In this document: positions 9,059 to 18,075 of the stretch, one piece after another
Position numbering within the stretch: the first letter of the stretch is position 1
Layout of the letters: each line of letters begins with the position of its first letter
Assembly: GCA_020073485.1 (NCBI GenBank)
Contig: JAIQFB010000010.1
Coordinates: 186,001-250,000 of the forward strand
Direction of reading: 5' to 3'
From: Terriglobia bacterium
GTDB lineage: Bacteria > Acidobacteriota > Terriglobia > Acidiferrales > UBA7541
Length of the DNA: 64,000 nucleotides
Program-made: the position numbers and the translations under genes
Notes under the pieces: model-generated
What the model saw: the letters and a program-made list of their open reading frames with translations, nothing else
What the model was told of the DNA's origin: nothing
Database searches by the model: none

Positions 9059-9496
9059 ATGATCGGCGAACAACGGCAGCAGAACCGCGGCGCACGCGCG
9101 CTGCGCGGGATGCGGTCGGCTGGATTCACGCTGATCGAGCTGATGATCGTGATCATGATCATCCTGATTCTGGCGGGCATCGCGGCAGGGCGGTACGAGA
9201 AATCCGTGTTGCGCGCCAAGGAGGCGACCTTGAAGCAGGATCTCTTTGTGATGCGGCAGGCCATCCAGCAGTACACTCTGGATAAGCAGGCCGCGCCGGC
9301 GTCGCTGGACGACTTGGTGCAGGCGCAATACATCTCCGGAATTCCGACCGATCCCCTTACGCGCAATAAGGATTGGCATCTGGATTTTGAAAACGTGCTG
9401 CTTTCGCCGGAGCAGACTTCCTCGGGACTTACCGATGTGCATTCCTCTTCCGACGGCACTTCCCCGTTTGAAAATACTCCCTACAATACCTGGTGA
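9059..9496 (+). CDS. Pseudopilin, GspG-like (second copy)
   Basis: A 145-residue prepilin. The leader ends '...MRSAG' followed by 'FTLIELMIVIMIILILAG', a textbook type IV pilin N-terminus with Phe1 and Glu5. The mature part carries 'ATLKQDLFVMRQAIQQYTLD' and 'YISGIPTDPLTRNKDW', the GspG-type core. Start choice is uncertain. ATG 9059, GTG 9035 and an ATG at 9002 overlapping the preceding gene all keep the leader, and none has a strong ribosome-binding site. It differs in sequence from the preceding pseudopilin, so this is a two-pilin cassette rather than a recent duplication. Confidence 0.85.
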   Translation: MIGEQRQQNRGARALRGMRSAGFTLIELMIVIMIILILAGIAAGRYEKSVLRAKEATLKQDLFVMRQAIQQYTLDKQAAPASLDDLVQAQYISGIPTDPLTRNKDWHLDFENVLLSPEQTSSGLTDVHSSSDGTSPFENTPYNTW

Positions 9497-9539
9497 CCCG
9501 GGATCGGTTTTTCGCCTGGCTTGCAAGACGAGGCCGTGA

Positions 9540-10679
9540 CTACTGTTCGTTTTCTCCGGAGGAATCCCACTGGGGCAGTTCTCTTCGGCCGCAGAGGGCT
9601 TCGGCGGCCCAACACCCTAAGTACACCGATTGCGCCACGCCGTGGCCGCTGAAGGCTCCCAGCACGATCGACCGCGGGCTTTCCGGATGCCGCGTGAAAA
9701 TCGGCCTCCAGTCGTCCCCGATCAGGATCGGGCCTCCCCAGCGGTGCGTGAACTGGACATTGCGCAGGGCCGGATGCAAGGCGCGCACGCGGTTCTCCAG
9801 GCGAGCGATGAGGTTCCCTGCTTCACCCTTCGACACGTCGACATCTTGAAGTTCGCGCCAATTCTGCAGGTGCACCAGGCCGGCTCCAAAAACGAAGCCG
9901 TCGTTGCGCAGTTTCCTTCCCCACAGGTACGGAAAATCGATGGTGTAGAAAGGCTTGCCGGAAGCGAGGCCCAGCTGTTCGATTTGCGTGCCGCGCAAAG
10001 GCTCGGTGGCAATCGCGAGGGTGAATTTCGGCTTGGTACGCCCGGACAATCCGGCCAGTTCCAGGGACATCGCATTGGTAGCGAACAGCGCCGCGTTTGC
10101 GGTGACCGTTTTTCCGGAAATGCGCAGCCGCGCCGAATGGCTTTCAAATTCGGCGGATTCGACCGCGGCATTTTCAAATATCAGCGCGCCGGATTTTGCC
10201 GCGGCGCGTGCCAGACCGGTCACCACCCGGCCGGGATCCACCGAGCCACCTGGAACTTCCCGGACCGCGCGGAGGTTTCCGGAATCCGACCACGAAATCG
10301 GCGAATCCGGCAAAGTCGCGGTGCGGCCAATTTCCCAAACGCCGGGAAGAGCTAGATCGGCGTCCACTTCCAGATCCTTCAGAACTTTCGTGTAGCCGGC
10401 CAGCATATCTCCAAGCCCGGGAAGATCGCCCACGGCGGTTTCGGCAAGGACCATGCCTCCCGTATGCCCGCTGGAGCCCGCGCCGATCGAAACCCGCTCA
10501 AACACGGCCACGGATTTTTCCGGCGCCATGCGCCGCAACTTCGCGGCGGCTGCAAGGCCAGTGAATCCGGCACCTACCACGGCGAAGTCGATGTGTTCGG
10601 GCAGTGCGACGGGTGAGGGATGGAAATCAATCGTCCAGGGAGTGTGGCCCCAATTCGGTTTGGTCAAGGAGTCCGTCAT
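9540..10679 (-). CDS. FAD-dependent amine/amino-acid oxidoreductase (DAO family)
   Basis: A 379-residue flavoprotein of the D-amino-acid oxidase/glycine oxidase superfamily. The N-terminal dinucleotide fold is 'DFAVVGAGFTGLAAAAKL' (about residues 31-48). The next block, 'IGAGSSGHTGG', matches the GxSxxNxG-type motif of secondary-amine oxidases. The C-terminal FAD-contacting strand is 'VLGAFSGHGVAQSVYLG'. Such enzymes oxidise sarcosine, glycine, gamma-glutamyl-putrescine or similar amines to imines. The substrate is not predictable here. It is convergent with the pseudopilin operon, with 43 bases between stops. Confidence 0.83.
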   Translation of the reverse strand: MTDSLTKPNWGHTPWTIDFHPSPVALPEHIDFAVVGAGFTGLAAAAKLRRMAPEKSVAVFERVSIGAGSSGHTGGMVLAETAVGDLPGLGDMLAGYTKVLKDLEVDADLALPGVWEIGRTATLPDSPISWSDSGNLRAVREVPGGSVDPGRVVTGLARAAAKSGALIFENAAVESAEFESHSARLRISGKTVTANAALFATNAMSLELAGLSGRTKPKFTLAIATEPLRGTQIEQLGLASGKPFYTIDFPYLWGRKLRNDGFVFGAGLVHLQNWRELQDVDVSKGEAGNLIARLENRVRALHPALRNVQFTHRWGGPILIGDDWRPIFTRHPESPRSIVLGAFSGHGVAQSVYLGCWAAEALCGRRELPQWDSSGENEQ

Positions 10680-10821
10680 CTGATCAATGCGTCCTGAGTC
10701 AGGATACTCCAGTCCTGGAATTTCGGCACAAAGGGGCTCGATATCCCGAAAGTCGGGATCAGGATTTGGGAGAAATTCGCCGTCGCGCGAGTGGACGAGT
10801 TTGAGGAAGAATTGAAATCGT

Positions 10822-10903
10822 CGCCATTCCGAACGAAGTGAGGAATCCCTCCGGGTTTGTATGCCGGGAGAAAGAGGGATTCTTCACTTCGTTCGGAATG
10901 ACG
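10822..10903. repeat. Long imperfect palindrome, 29-base arms
   Basis: Arms at 10822-10850 and 10875-10903 are reverse complements with two mismatches. They enclose a 24-base centre that contains a second short inverted pair (CTCCGGG and CCGGGAG). The core of the arm is CATTCCGAACGAAGTGAGG. It lies in the 259-base gap between the FAD oxidoreductase start and the end of the first TonB-dependent receptor. I see no gene there. The element looks like a dispersed palindromic repeat or MITE-like unit. A bidirectional terminator role is possible but there is no T-run. Confidence 0.85.
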
Positions 10904-10938
10904 ACGTCGGGCGGGACTTGAACGGCGTGGAAGAGCGC

Positions 10939-13485
10939 CTACTTGGTGAGCACGATCAGCATTTCGGTGAACCGGCGCTGGAAACCGGCGACTTGCCCGA
11001 ACAGCGGGGAGGCGATGTTGTTGAACACGTCGTGAGGGTTGTGGCGGTTGGTGACGTCGATGGAAGAAACTCCCAGACGGATCGAAGTTTTCTTGGAGCG
11101 GTCGCCGAAGGGCAGGCGGATCAAGAAGTCCCGGTAGATTTTTGCATCGAGCGAAAAGTAAATGGGAAAGCGGCTGGTGTTCGGCGTCCCCACGTAATTC
11201 TGCAACACGTCAATATTCGAGTACGGAAACCCGGAATGGATATCGGCAACCGGGCTGACGACAAATTTCCAGGGGATATGGAAGAAGCCCCACAGGAGCA
11301 GGCGGTGGGGGACGTCCGATGGCTGGATGCCGTACACATTGGGGCGCAATACTGGAGCCTCGAACGGAATGTAGGTATCGGAGAGCGAGTTCAGGTCGCC
11401 GCGCGCCTGGCTCCAGGCATAGGACGCATTGACCTCGGCGCGCTCCCCCATGTGGTATCGCGCGGCGATTTGCGCCTGGCGGTAGTTGGAGGTGCCCGTA
11501 TTCTGCAGGACCAGGAATCCGGCGGGGCTTGATCCCGGCGCGGGCAGCATGGGGTCCACAACGAAAAGATCCGTCGTGTGCGTTTCGTAATAGGTGAGAC
11601 GCAGAGTGAGATCCTTGCGGACGTCGGCTTCAACCTCGGTATTCCAGGTAACGGTGCGCGGGCTATTTCCGGGATCGTCCGGCCCCGCCGAACTCGACCC
11701 CGGCGGGAGATAGGTATTCTGCAGAGTGATCGGCTGATTGGCGAACGGGCCGGAAGCAAATGTCACGGTGCGGCTCTGATCGCCCGCCAAATCCGCGGAG
11801 AGCAGAGGGACGTGGCCATAGATTAGCCCGGCGCCGGTGCGAACGACGATCTTCCCGTCGTACAAGGATGCGGCCAGGCCCGCGCGAGGGGCCAGAGCAA
11901 AGCGGCGGCTGGACGATTGGGTGGTCGAGCGCGCGCCAAGATTGACCGAAAGGTTGTGCGTCAAAGACCACTGGTCTTCCGCGTATTCGGAAACTTCGGT
12001 GTCGGCGGCGTGCTGCAGGCCCGGGCCTTGAAACGTGATGGTCTCGGTGATGTTGCTGTTCTGGTCCAGTAGATTGACTGGATGGGAGACGTTGCTGGTC
12101 CGGTACGACCGGTCGAGCACATCGACTCCAAATTTAAGTTCATGGCTGCCGTGCCAGGTTTTCGCCGGCAACTGCAGCATCGGCAGAATTTCCAGCTGGT
12201 TCGCGTTGCGCCACCAGGCGTTGAAGAAATTTCCGCCCCATCCCGCCGGACTGATGGTCATATTGGCGGGCCCCTGGCCCTCCGCATTGCTGTAAAAATT
12301 CAAATAGTGGACAGCGGTGATCAGGACCGTGCCAGAATCGAACTGGTAGTCGTCGGAAAAACCGAGCGACGCTCCCCTGCGGTGATAGTTCACCGAGGCC
12401 TTCTGTGGAATCAGCGTATCGATGTTGGCGTAGAGATTCGTCGTGGGGAAGAAATTCACGTTGAAGGTGACCATATGCTTCGGCGAAACGGTCCACTGGA
12501 AATTGGTGAAGGACAAGAAGCTGTGGGTGTAGGTTTCGTTCAATGGCCAGGAAAGTCCGTGGATCGGATCCCTGCGGAACTCGTAGGTGATCTCTTCCGA
12601 GAAATTCAGCTTATTTTTTATCAGCGGGCCGCCGAATTCCAAGCGCGGCGTGAAGTTGGCGATGCCCACCAGGTGATCATTCTTGGCCCGGAACGACGGA
12701 ATAAAATCGAACAGTTTCATATTCCAGTCGGGCACCGGGGGCTTGATCTCGATCTTGGTCAATCCGCCGGAGAATCCCCCATAGGCCACGCTGTCCGGCG
12801 TGCTGAACACCTTCACGGAATTGATCGCGCCCACGGGGATGGGAATAGCGAAACTCCCGGACACGGGATCCATATTTTCCATCGAGTCCACCAGCAACAT
12901 TCCCTGGCTTTCGGCCTGGCCGTTGAAATTCAAGCGCCCTTCCTGCGTCTGGATGACACTGGGTGAGACCGAGAGGGCTTCGGTGAATTTTCCGGTGCGC
13001 AGCGGCAAGGAGTCCAGTTGCTGGCTGGTGACGGTGGCATTGGCGCTAACGCTCTGCGTTGCGACTTCGGTGGCCTCGCCGGTAACCTCGACTTTTGCCT
13101 CGACGGAATTAATCTGCAGGGAGGCGTCCTGGACGGCGGATTGAGAGTCGGCAATCGTGACGCTCGCTGTCCATGGCCTGAATCCATCCATCGTGACGCT
13201 GAGCGTGTAGGTGCCGGCGCGGAGCTGCAAGAATTTGTAATGCCCTTCGCCGTCGGTCACAGTGGTTTGCGGCGCCGAACCGGGGGCGGCGCCAGCGAGT
13301 GTTACGGTAATTCCCGAAAGATTGTTCGCTGTGTTTGTGCCGGAAGCGACGCTGACTTTTCCGGAAAGGGATCCTGCCGGGGCCTGCGGGCGCGCAAACC
13401 CGGGAAACGCGCACACCAGCTCCGCAAGCAGCAATCCTGCGCACACGAAGCGGGGCGCGAAACAAATCCCAGTACGAACCTTCAT
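10939..13485 (-). CDS. TonB-dependent receptor, Oar-like, copy 1
   Basis: An 848-residue outer-membrane receptor. The signal peptide (1-31) is followed by a carboxypeptidase-regulatory-like beta-sandwich (about 36-118, with 'ITVTLAGAAPG', 'DGEGHYKFLQLRAGTYTLSV'). Then come a plug domain (about 140-260, with 'LDSLPLRTGKF', 'SQGMLLVDS', 'YGGFSGGLTKIEI') and a long barrel. It would import bulky ligands, using energy from TonB. The ligand is unknown. No TonB box is obvious. The C-terminus 'FQRRFTEMLIVLTK' lacks the usual terminal Phe. It is a close paralogue of the next gene upstream (13819-16404), and the pair shares long identical stretches. GAGGAG precedes the ATG. Confidence 0.92.
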   Translation of the reverse strand: MKVRTGICFAPRFVCAGLLLAELVCAFPGFARPQAPAGSLSGKVSVASGTNTANNLSGITVTLAGAAPGSAPQTTVTDGEGHYKFLQLRAGTYTLSVTMDGFRPWTASVTIADSQSAVQDASLQINSVEAKVEVTGEATEVATQSVSANATVTSQQLDSLPLRTGKFTEALSVSPSVIQTQEGRLNFNGQAESQGMLLVDSMENMDPVSGSFAIPIPVGAINSVKVFSTPDSVAYGGFSGGLTKIEIKPPVPDWNMKLFDFIPSFRAKNDHLVGIANFTPRLEFGGPLIKNKLNFSEEITYEFRRDPIHGLSWPLNETYTHSFLSFTNFQWTVSPKHMVTFNVNFFPTTNLYANIDTLIPQKASVNYHRRGASLGFSDDYQFDSGTVLITAVHYLNFYSNAEGQGPANMTISPAGWGGNFFNAWWRNANQLEILPMLQLPAKTWHGSHELKFGVDVLDRSYRTSNVSHPVNLLDQNSNITETITFQGPGLQHAADTEVSEYAEDQWSLTHNLSVNLGARSTTQSSSRRFALAPRAGLAASLYDGKIVVRTGAGLIYGHVPLLSADLAGDQSRTVTFASGPFANQPITLQNTYLPPGSSSAGPDDPGNSPRTVTWNTEVEADVRKDLTLRLTYYETHTTDLFVVDPMLPAPGSSPAGFLVLQNTGTSNYRQAQIAARYHMGERAEVNASYAWSQARGDLNSLSDTYIPFEAPVLRPNVYGIQPSDVPHRLLLWGFFHIPWKFVVSPVADIHSGFPYSNIDVLQNYVGTPNTSRFPIYFSLDAKIYRDFLIRLPFGDRSKKTSIRLGVSSIDVTNRHNPHDVFNNIASPLFGQVAGFQRRFTEMLIVLTK

Positions 13486-13544
13486 CTACACAGACTCCTC
13501 GAAGGAACTGCGGAGGTCGAGCGGCTTCTTTTTCAGCTTGCTCC

Positions 13545-13613
13545 GTAAACGGTTACTCAGTAGTGGCGGGCATAGTGTCCGACGGTGCTGCCATTTCAGA
13601 GTCTGGCCCCGGA
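13545..13613 (-). promoter_or_regulatory. Conserved leader of TonB receptor copy 1, with GTAAACGGTTAC dyad
   Basis: Two features lie upstream of the copy-1 start. GTAAACGGTTAC (13545-13556) is a dyad of the kind bound by LacI-family regulators, about 60 bases before the ATG. The block at 13576-13613 (plus-strand core GACGGTGCTGCCAT, then TCAG and CTGGCC) is matched at 16493-16538 upstream of copy 2, at almost the same distance from the start (about 90 bases). The dyad itself is not well kept in copy 2. A regulatory role is inferred. The rest of the 333-base gap 13486-13818 shows nothing else I recognise. Confidence 0.45.
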
Positions 13614-13818
13614 ACCGCCGAAAGAATAGTCCTAAATTGGCGGGAATTGCGAACTTATTATTGGCCCCTTGGTGGTTACACGGCGTTAACAAGGCGGGAC
13701 ATGGATAGAAATTTGCAGGGCTGAGGGTGGCGATGACTTCGAGGTTTGGAGCAGCGGCCAGAGCGGCAAGCCTGTGGAGTCACATTCCGGGATGCATTGA
13801 GTGCGGCAGGAGGCGAGT

Positions 13819-16404
13819 TTATTGCCCCAGGCCGATCGCAAGCCCCGTAAACCGGCGCTGGAAACCGGCGAACTCGCCGAAAAACGGGCCCGGGAGCGCT
13901 GAATTCGGGGCTGGCAGCGCAGTATTGTTGAACACGTCGTGCGGATTCTGGCGGTTGGTAACGTCCAGCGAATAGACTCCCAGGCGAATCTTACGCTTTT
14001 TGGAGCGGTCGCCGAAGGGCAATGAGAAGGAAAAATCCTTGTAGACCTTCACGTCCAGGGAGAAGTACACGGGGTAACGCAGGCTGTAGGGCGCGCCGAC
14101 ATAATTCTGAAAGATGTCGACGTTGGAGTAGGCAAAGCCCGTATGCATGTCCGCAACCGGGCTAACCACGAAATTCCAGGGAATGTGCACGAATCCCCAG
14201 GCGATCGCGCGATTGGGAATATCCGAAGGCTGCGTGCCATACAGGTTCGGGCGCAGGACCGGCGCCTGGAACGGGATGAAGGTGTCGGACAGTGTGTTCA
14301 GATCGCCGCGCGCCTGGCTCCAGGAATAGGAGATGTTGAGCTCCGCGCGTTCGCTGGGCCGGTAGCGGCCGGAGACTTCCGCCTGACGGTAGTGCGAGGA
14401 ACCCGTGTTGCGCAGTTCCAGCGTTCCGTTGGACCCGGAAACCGGCAGAACCGGGTTCACAAAGAAAAGATCCCGGGTGTGCGTTTCATAATAACTGGCG
14501 CGGATGACGAAATTCTTCCTGACTTGAAATTCGCTCTCGAGATTCCAGGTAAAGGTGCGCGGGCTGTTGCCCAAGTCGTCGGGCCCGACGGGCACGGTCC
14601 CGGTCGCAGGAAAGTAGAGATTCTGCAGCGTGATGGTCCGGCCTGCCATGGGTCCAGACAAGAAGTTGAGCACGCGGACCTGGTTGTCGGCAAAATCCAC
14701 GGCCAGCAGGGGGACGTGGCCCTGAATCATCCCGGCGCCGCCGCGGAGTACAATCCTCCCGCCCGCTAACGAGTAAGCCACACCGGCACGGGGAGAGAAA
14801 GCGAGCGCGGCGCCGTTGGATTGACTGGTGGCGCGGGCCCCGTAGGTGATGGAGAGGCGCTTGGTCAGCGTCCAGTGATCCTCGACGAATTCGGAAAGCT
14901 CGACGCCACGCACGTTCAGCGATCCGGGCCCCTGAAAATGGATAGTCTCGGCGGCCACGCTGTTCTGGTCCAAAAGATTCAGAGGGTGAGACACGCTGCT
15001 GGCATCGAACTCCCGGTACAGCAGATCCACTCCAAACTTCAATTCGTGCGTTCCCAGCCAGGATTTCGACGGCAACTGCAGGGCTGGCAGGATTTCCACC
15101 TGATTCGCATTGCGCCACCAGGCGTTGAAGAAATTCCCGCCCCATCCGGTTGGGCTAATGGTCATATCCGCAGGACCCTGGCCTTGAGCGTTGCTGTAGT
15201 AGTTGGTATATCGAACGACGGTGTTGAGGACCATGCCCGAATCGAACTGGTAATCGTCGGACGCGCCAACGGAAATTCCCCGCCGGTGGAAGTTCACCGA
15301 AGCGGTCTGCGGAATCAGCGCGGTGATATTCGAGTACAGGTTGGTCGAGGGGAAAAAGTTCACATTGACGTTGAGCAGGTGCTTGGGCGAAATCGTGTAC
15401 TGAAATTCCGTAAAGGAATTGAAGCTGTGCGTGTAGGTTTCGTTGAACGGCCAGGTCAGCCCGCGCACCGGGTCCCTGCGGAATTCGTAGCCGAGGTCCT
15501 CGGAAAAATTGAGTTTGTTCTTGACCAGCGGGCCACCGACTTCGATGCGCGGAGTAAAGTTGGCGATACCCACCAGCGAGTCGTTCTTGGCGCGGAACGA
15601 CGGCAGAAATTCCAGAATCTTGTAATTCCAGTTGGGCACCGGAGGCCGGATTTCGATGGTGGTCAATCCGCCGGAAAATCCTCCGTAGGTGGGACTATCC
15701 GGCGTGCTGAACACTTTGATGGACTGGATGGCATCCACCGGAATGGGAATGCCGAAGCTGCCGGAAACGGGATCGACGTTTTCGGCCGAATCCACCAGCA
15801 GCATGCCCTGGCTTTCGGCCTGGCCGTTGAAATTCAACCGCCCTTCCTGGGTGCGGATGACGCTGGGAGAGACCGACAGGGCTTCGGTGAACTTCCCGGT
15901 TTTCAGGGGCAAGGTTTCCAGTTGCTGCTCGCTGACGGTGGCCGCGGCGCTTACGCTCTGCGTGGCAATTTCGGTGGCTTCGCCTTGCACCTCGACCTTT
16001 TCTTCGAGAGAGCTCAGTTCCAGGGCCGCATCTTCGGCGGCAGCCTGGCCGGCGGTGAGCGTAACGCTGGCGGTCCAGGGCTTGAAGCCGTCCACGGAGA
16101 CGTCGATGGTATAGCTGCCCGGAGTCAGATGCGTGAATTCGTAATGCCCGTCGCTATTGGTCAGGACCGCTTGCGACGCCGCGCCGGCAGTGGAAGGTGT
16201 CAGCTTGACGGTAACGCCAGGAAGAACGCTCGGCGTTCCGTCGGCGGAAGTGACGCTGACTTTGCCGGCGATGGACCCCGTTGAGGCCTGAGGGCTCGCC
16301 GCAGCCGGACGCGCAAGCGCGGCAAAAGCAAACGCCAAAACGGCCAGCAGCAGGCCGCCGTGCAGACAACGTGCCCTAATATGGTTTCGTCCCCGACCCA
16401 TCAT
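13819..16404 (-). CDS. TonB-dependent receptor, Oar-like, copy 2
   Basis: An 861-residue paralogue of the preceding receptor with the same architecture: signal peptide (to about residue 37), carboxypeptidase-regulatory-like domain (45-130), plug with 'LETLPLKTGKFTEALSVSP' and 'SQGMLLVDSAENVDPVSGS', and a barrel ending 'FFGEFAGFQRRFTGLAIG'. The two copies share stretches such as 'GWGGNFFNAWWRNANQ' and 'DVTNRQNPHDVFNN'. Copy 2 has a short insertion before the last strand (ALPAPNSALPG). I chose ATG 16404 over the TTG codons just before it because AGGGGAG sits 9 bases upstream. It probably arose by tandem duplication. The two may differ in ligand or expression. Confidence 0.92.
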   Translation of the reverse strand: MMGRGRNHIRARCLHGGLLLAVLAFAFAALARPAAASPQASTGSIAGKVSVTSADGTPSVLPGVTVKLTPSTAGAASQAVLTNSDGHYEFTHLTPGSYTIDVSVDGFKPWTASVTLTAGQAAAEDAALELSSLEEKVEVQGEATEIATQSVSAAATVSEQQLETLPLKTGKFTEALSVSPSVIRTQEGRLNFNGQAESQGMLLVDSAENVDPVSGSFGIPIPVDAIQSIKVFSTPDSPTYGGFSGGLTTIEIRPPVPNWNYKILEFLPSFRAKNDSLVGIANFTPRIEVGGPLVKNKLNFSEDLGYEFRRDPVRGLTWPFNETYTHSFNSFTEFQYTISPKHLLNVNVNFFPSTNLYSNITALIPQTASVNFHRRGISVGASDDYQFDSGMVLNTVVRYTNYYSNAQGQGPADMTISPTGWGGNFFNAWWRNANQVEILPALQLPSKSWLGTHELKFGVDLLYREFDASSVSHPLNLLDQNSVAAETIHFQGPGSLNVRGVELSEFVEDHWTLTKRLSITYGARATSQSNGAALAFSPRAGVAYSLAGGRIVLRGGAGMIQGHVPLLAVDFADNQVRVLNFLSGPMAGRTITLQNLYFPATGTVPVGPDDLGNSPRTFTWNLESEFQVRKNFVIRASYYETHTRDLFFVNPVLPVSGSNGTLELRNTGSSHYRQAEVSGRYRPSERAELNISYSWSQARGDLNTLSDTFIPFQAPVLRPNLYGTQPSDIPNRAIAWGFVHIPWNFVVSPVADMHTGFAYSNVDIFQNYVGAPYSLRYPVYFSLDVKVYKDFSFSLPFGDRSKKRKIRLGVYSLDVTNRQNPHDVFNNTALPAPNSALPGPFFGEFAGFQRRFTGLAIGLGQ

Positions 16405-16492
16405 CAACAAACACTCCCCTTACTATTAGAGGCGCCTCGCGGCTTTTCGGTACAAAGAAACTTAACCCGATAGTTCTCCGTCAAGGCAAGAA

Positions 16493-16538
16493 CGTCGTCG
16501 AACGTTGCTGCCATCCCATCTCAGTTTGGCCGCGGGAA
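16493..16538 (-). promoter_or_regulatory. Conserved leader block of TonB receptor copy 2
   Basis: This block (plus-strand core AACGTTGCTGCCATC, then CTCAG and TTGGCC) aligns with 13576-13613 upstream of copy 1 and lies about 90 bases from the start, as there. Such equal spacing suggests either a conserved 5' UTR element or a promoter retained since the duplication. The gap to the divergent amidohydrolase gene (16405-16874, 470 bases) otherwise holds only the promoter candidate listed at 16739. Confidence 0.4.
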
Positions 16539-16738
16539 TCAGAAATGAGAGGACTTACTTTTTCATGAAATGCAAACCCATCTCATATTCGCCTTATTGG
16601 AGTCGTCTTTCAAACGCTTGGTTGCATACTTTTCGTCAATCGGTTACCCGGTTCGGCGGCCACGTTTAACTACCGTTCTCACGAGTAGGAGCACCACACA
16701 GAAACTTCCCTGCTAAAAGGACCCGCCCTAAGGCTTCG

Positions 16739-16768
16739 TTGACACCGCCGATACTCGCTTGCTATCTT
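16739..16768 (+). promoter_or_regulatory. Sigma-70-type promoter candidate for the amidohydrolase
   Basis: TTGACA (16739-16744), an 18-base spacer and TATCTT (16763-16768) give a good match to a housekeeping promoter. The predicted transcript starts near 16775, leaving a leader of about 100 bases before the ATG at 16875. Confidence 0.5.
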
Positions 16769-16874
16769 CATCGGGCCAATCAGGACATTTTTATTCCAGA
16801 CAGCTGCGCATGAGTAGCTCGCTGGACGAACGAAGCGAAATCCTCCGCGATTTGATTTCGAGAAAGAGAGCTCC

Positions 16875-17888
16875 ATGAAAGTCGATATTTTTTGCCATAT
16901 CCTGCCGCAAAATTTCTACGATCGCATGGTCAAGCTTTCCGAGAGCGGCACGACCATCAAGAAACGGTCCCTCGATATTGCCTCCATGGTGAACCTCGAC
17001 GTGCGCTTCCGGATGATGGACCGGTTTGGCGACTACACTCAGGTCGTGAGCCTGGCTGCGCCGCCCATCGAGGCTCTGGGCGGACCGGAGCAATCGCCGG
17101 ACCTCGCGCGGATGGCCAACGACGGCATGGCCGAACTAGTGCAAAAACATCCCGACCGCTTCCCGGGTTTCGTGGCCGGCCTGCCCATGAACAATGCCGA
17201 GGCCGCCGTGGCCGAGATCGACCGCGCGTACCTGAAATTGGGGGCCTGCGGCGTTCAGCTCTATTCCAACGTGAACGGGCGTCCGCTGGACGATCCGGAA
17301 TTCCTACCAATTTTTCAGAAACTGGCGGACCGTAATCTTCCGATCTGGCTTCATCCGACCAGGTCGGCCGCGTTTGCAGACTACAAAACCGAGAGCAAAT
17401 CGAAATACGAAATCTGGTGGACGTTTGGATGGCCATACGAGACTTCCGTGGCTATGGCGCGGATTTTGTTTGCGGGATATTTCGACAGGTTTCCCCACCT
17501 CAAAATTATTACGCATCATTTTGGCGCCATGATTCCCTACTTCTCCGGGCGCACCGGGCCGGGGATGGACCAACTGGGGGCGCGCACCGAGGACGAGGAT
17601 CTGGCCGCGCAGGGCCGGTTGCTGAAAAAGCGCGTGCAGGATTATTTCAAGATGTTTTACGCCGACACGGCGACGTTCGGGTCGCGCCCCGCGATGCAAT
17701 GCGGCTTGGAGTTTTTTGGCGTCGATAAGGTGTTGTTCGCGTCCGATTCCCCGTTCGACCCGGAAAAAGGGCCCGGGTATATTCGCGAAACGATACGCTG
17801 CATCGAAGAGCTTCCGATTTCGGCCGAAGACCGTTTCAAGATTTATGAGGGCAATGCGCGGAAGCTGCTGCGGCTGAAGCTGACTTGA
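16875..17888 (+). CDS. Amidohydrolase 2 family protein (ACMSD-like TIM-barrel hydrolase/decarboxylase)
   Basis: A 337-residue protein of the amidohydrolase-2 family, which includes aminocarboxymuconate semialdehyde decarboxylase and related aromatic-acid decarboxylases. The N-terminal metal site reads 'MKVDIFCHILP'. The first His of the usual HxH is Phe, as in a subfamily I recall with DVFNH. Other expected residues are present: 'PIWLHPTR' (His), 'KIITHHFGAMIPYF' (His-His) and 'VLFASDSPFD' (Asp). 'FAGLPMNN' and 'GVQLYSNVNGRPLDD' are typical of this subfamily. Metal dependence may be altered. Substrate unknown. GAGAG precedes the ATG. A promoter candidate lies about 100 bases upstream. Confidence 0.85.
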   Translation: MKVDIFCHILPQNFYDRMVKLSESGTTIKKRSLDIASMVNLDVRFRMMDRFGDYTQVVSLAAPPIEALGGPEQSPDLARMANDGMAELVQKHPDRFPGFVAGLPMNNAEAAVAEIDRAYLKLGACGVQLYSNVNGRPLDDPEFLPIFQKLADRNLPIWLHPTRSAAFADYKTESKSKYEIWWTFGWPYETSVAMARILFAGYFDRFPHLKIITHHFGAMIPYFSGRTGPGMDQLGARTEDEDLAAQGRLLKKRVQDYFKMFYADTATFGSRPAMQCGLEFFGVDKVLFASDSPFDPEKGPGYIRETIRCIEELPISAEDRFKIYEGNARKLLRLKLT

Positions 17889-17898
17889 GACGTTTTTG

Positions 17899-17973
17899 GT
17901 GGCATAGGCTTCAGCCTGTGCGCCCATCCGATTCGTCGATAATCTAAACCGCAACGGCTGAAGCCCGTGCCAC
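17899..17973. repeat. GGCTTCAGCC-family palindromic repeat, copy A
   Basis: Arms GTGGCATAGGCTTCAGCC (17899-17916) and its imperfect reverse complement (17956-17973) enclose 39 bases. It lies in the gap between the convergent amidohydrolase and MFS genes. Confidence 0.85.
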
Positions 17974-18075
17974 TAAGAGTTGCTTTGAAGCAAGTTTTCC
18001 GAGACCAGTTGATTGTCTGCGTGAAAAAAAGACGTCACTTTAATTTTGCGGAAACAAATTGAAAGGTGCCCGGGG

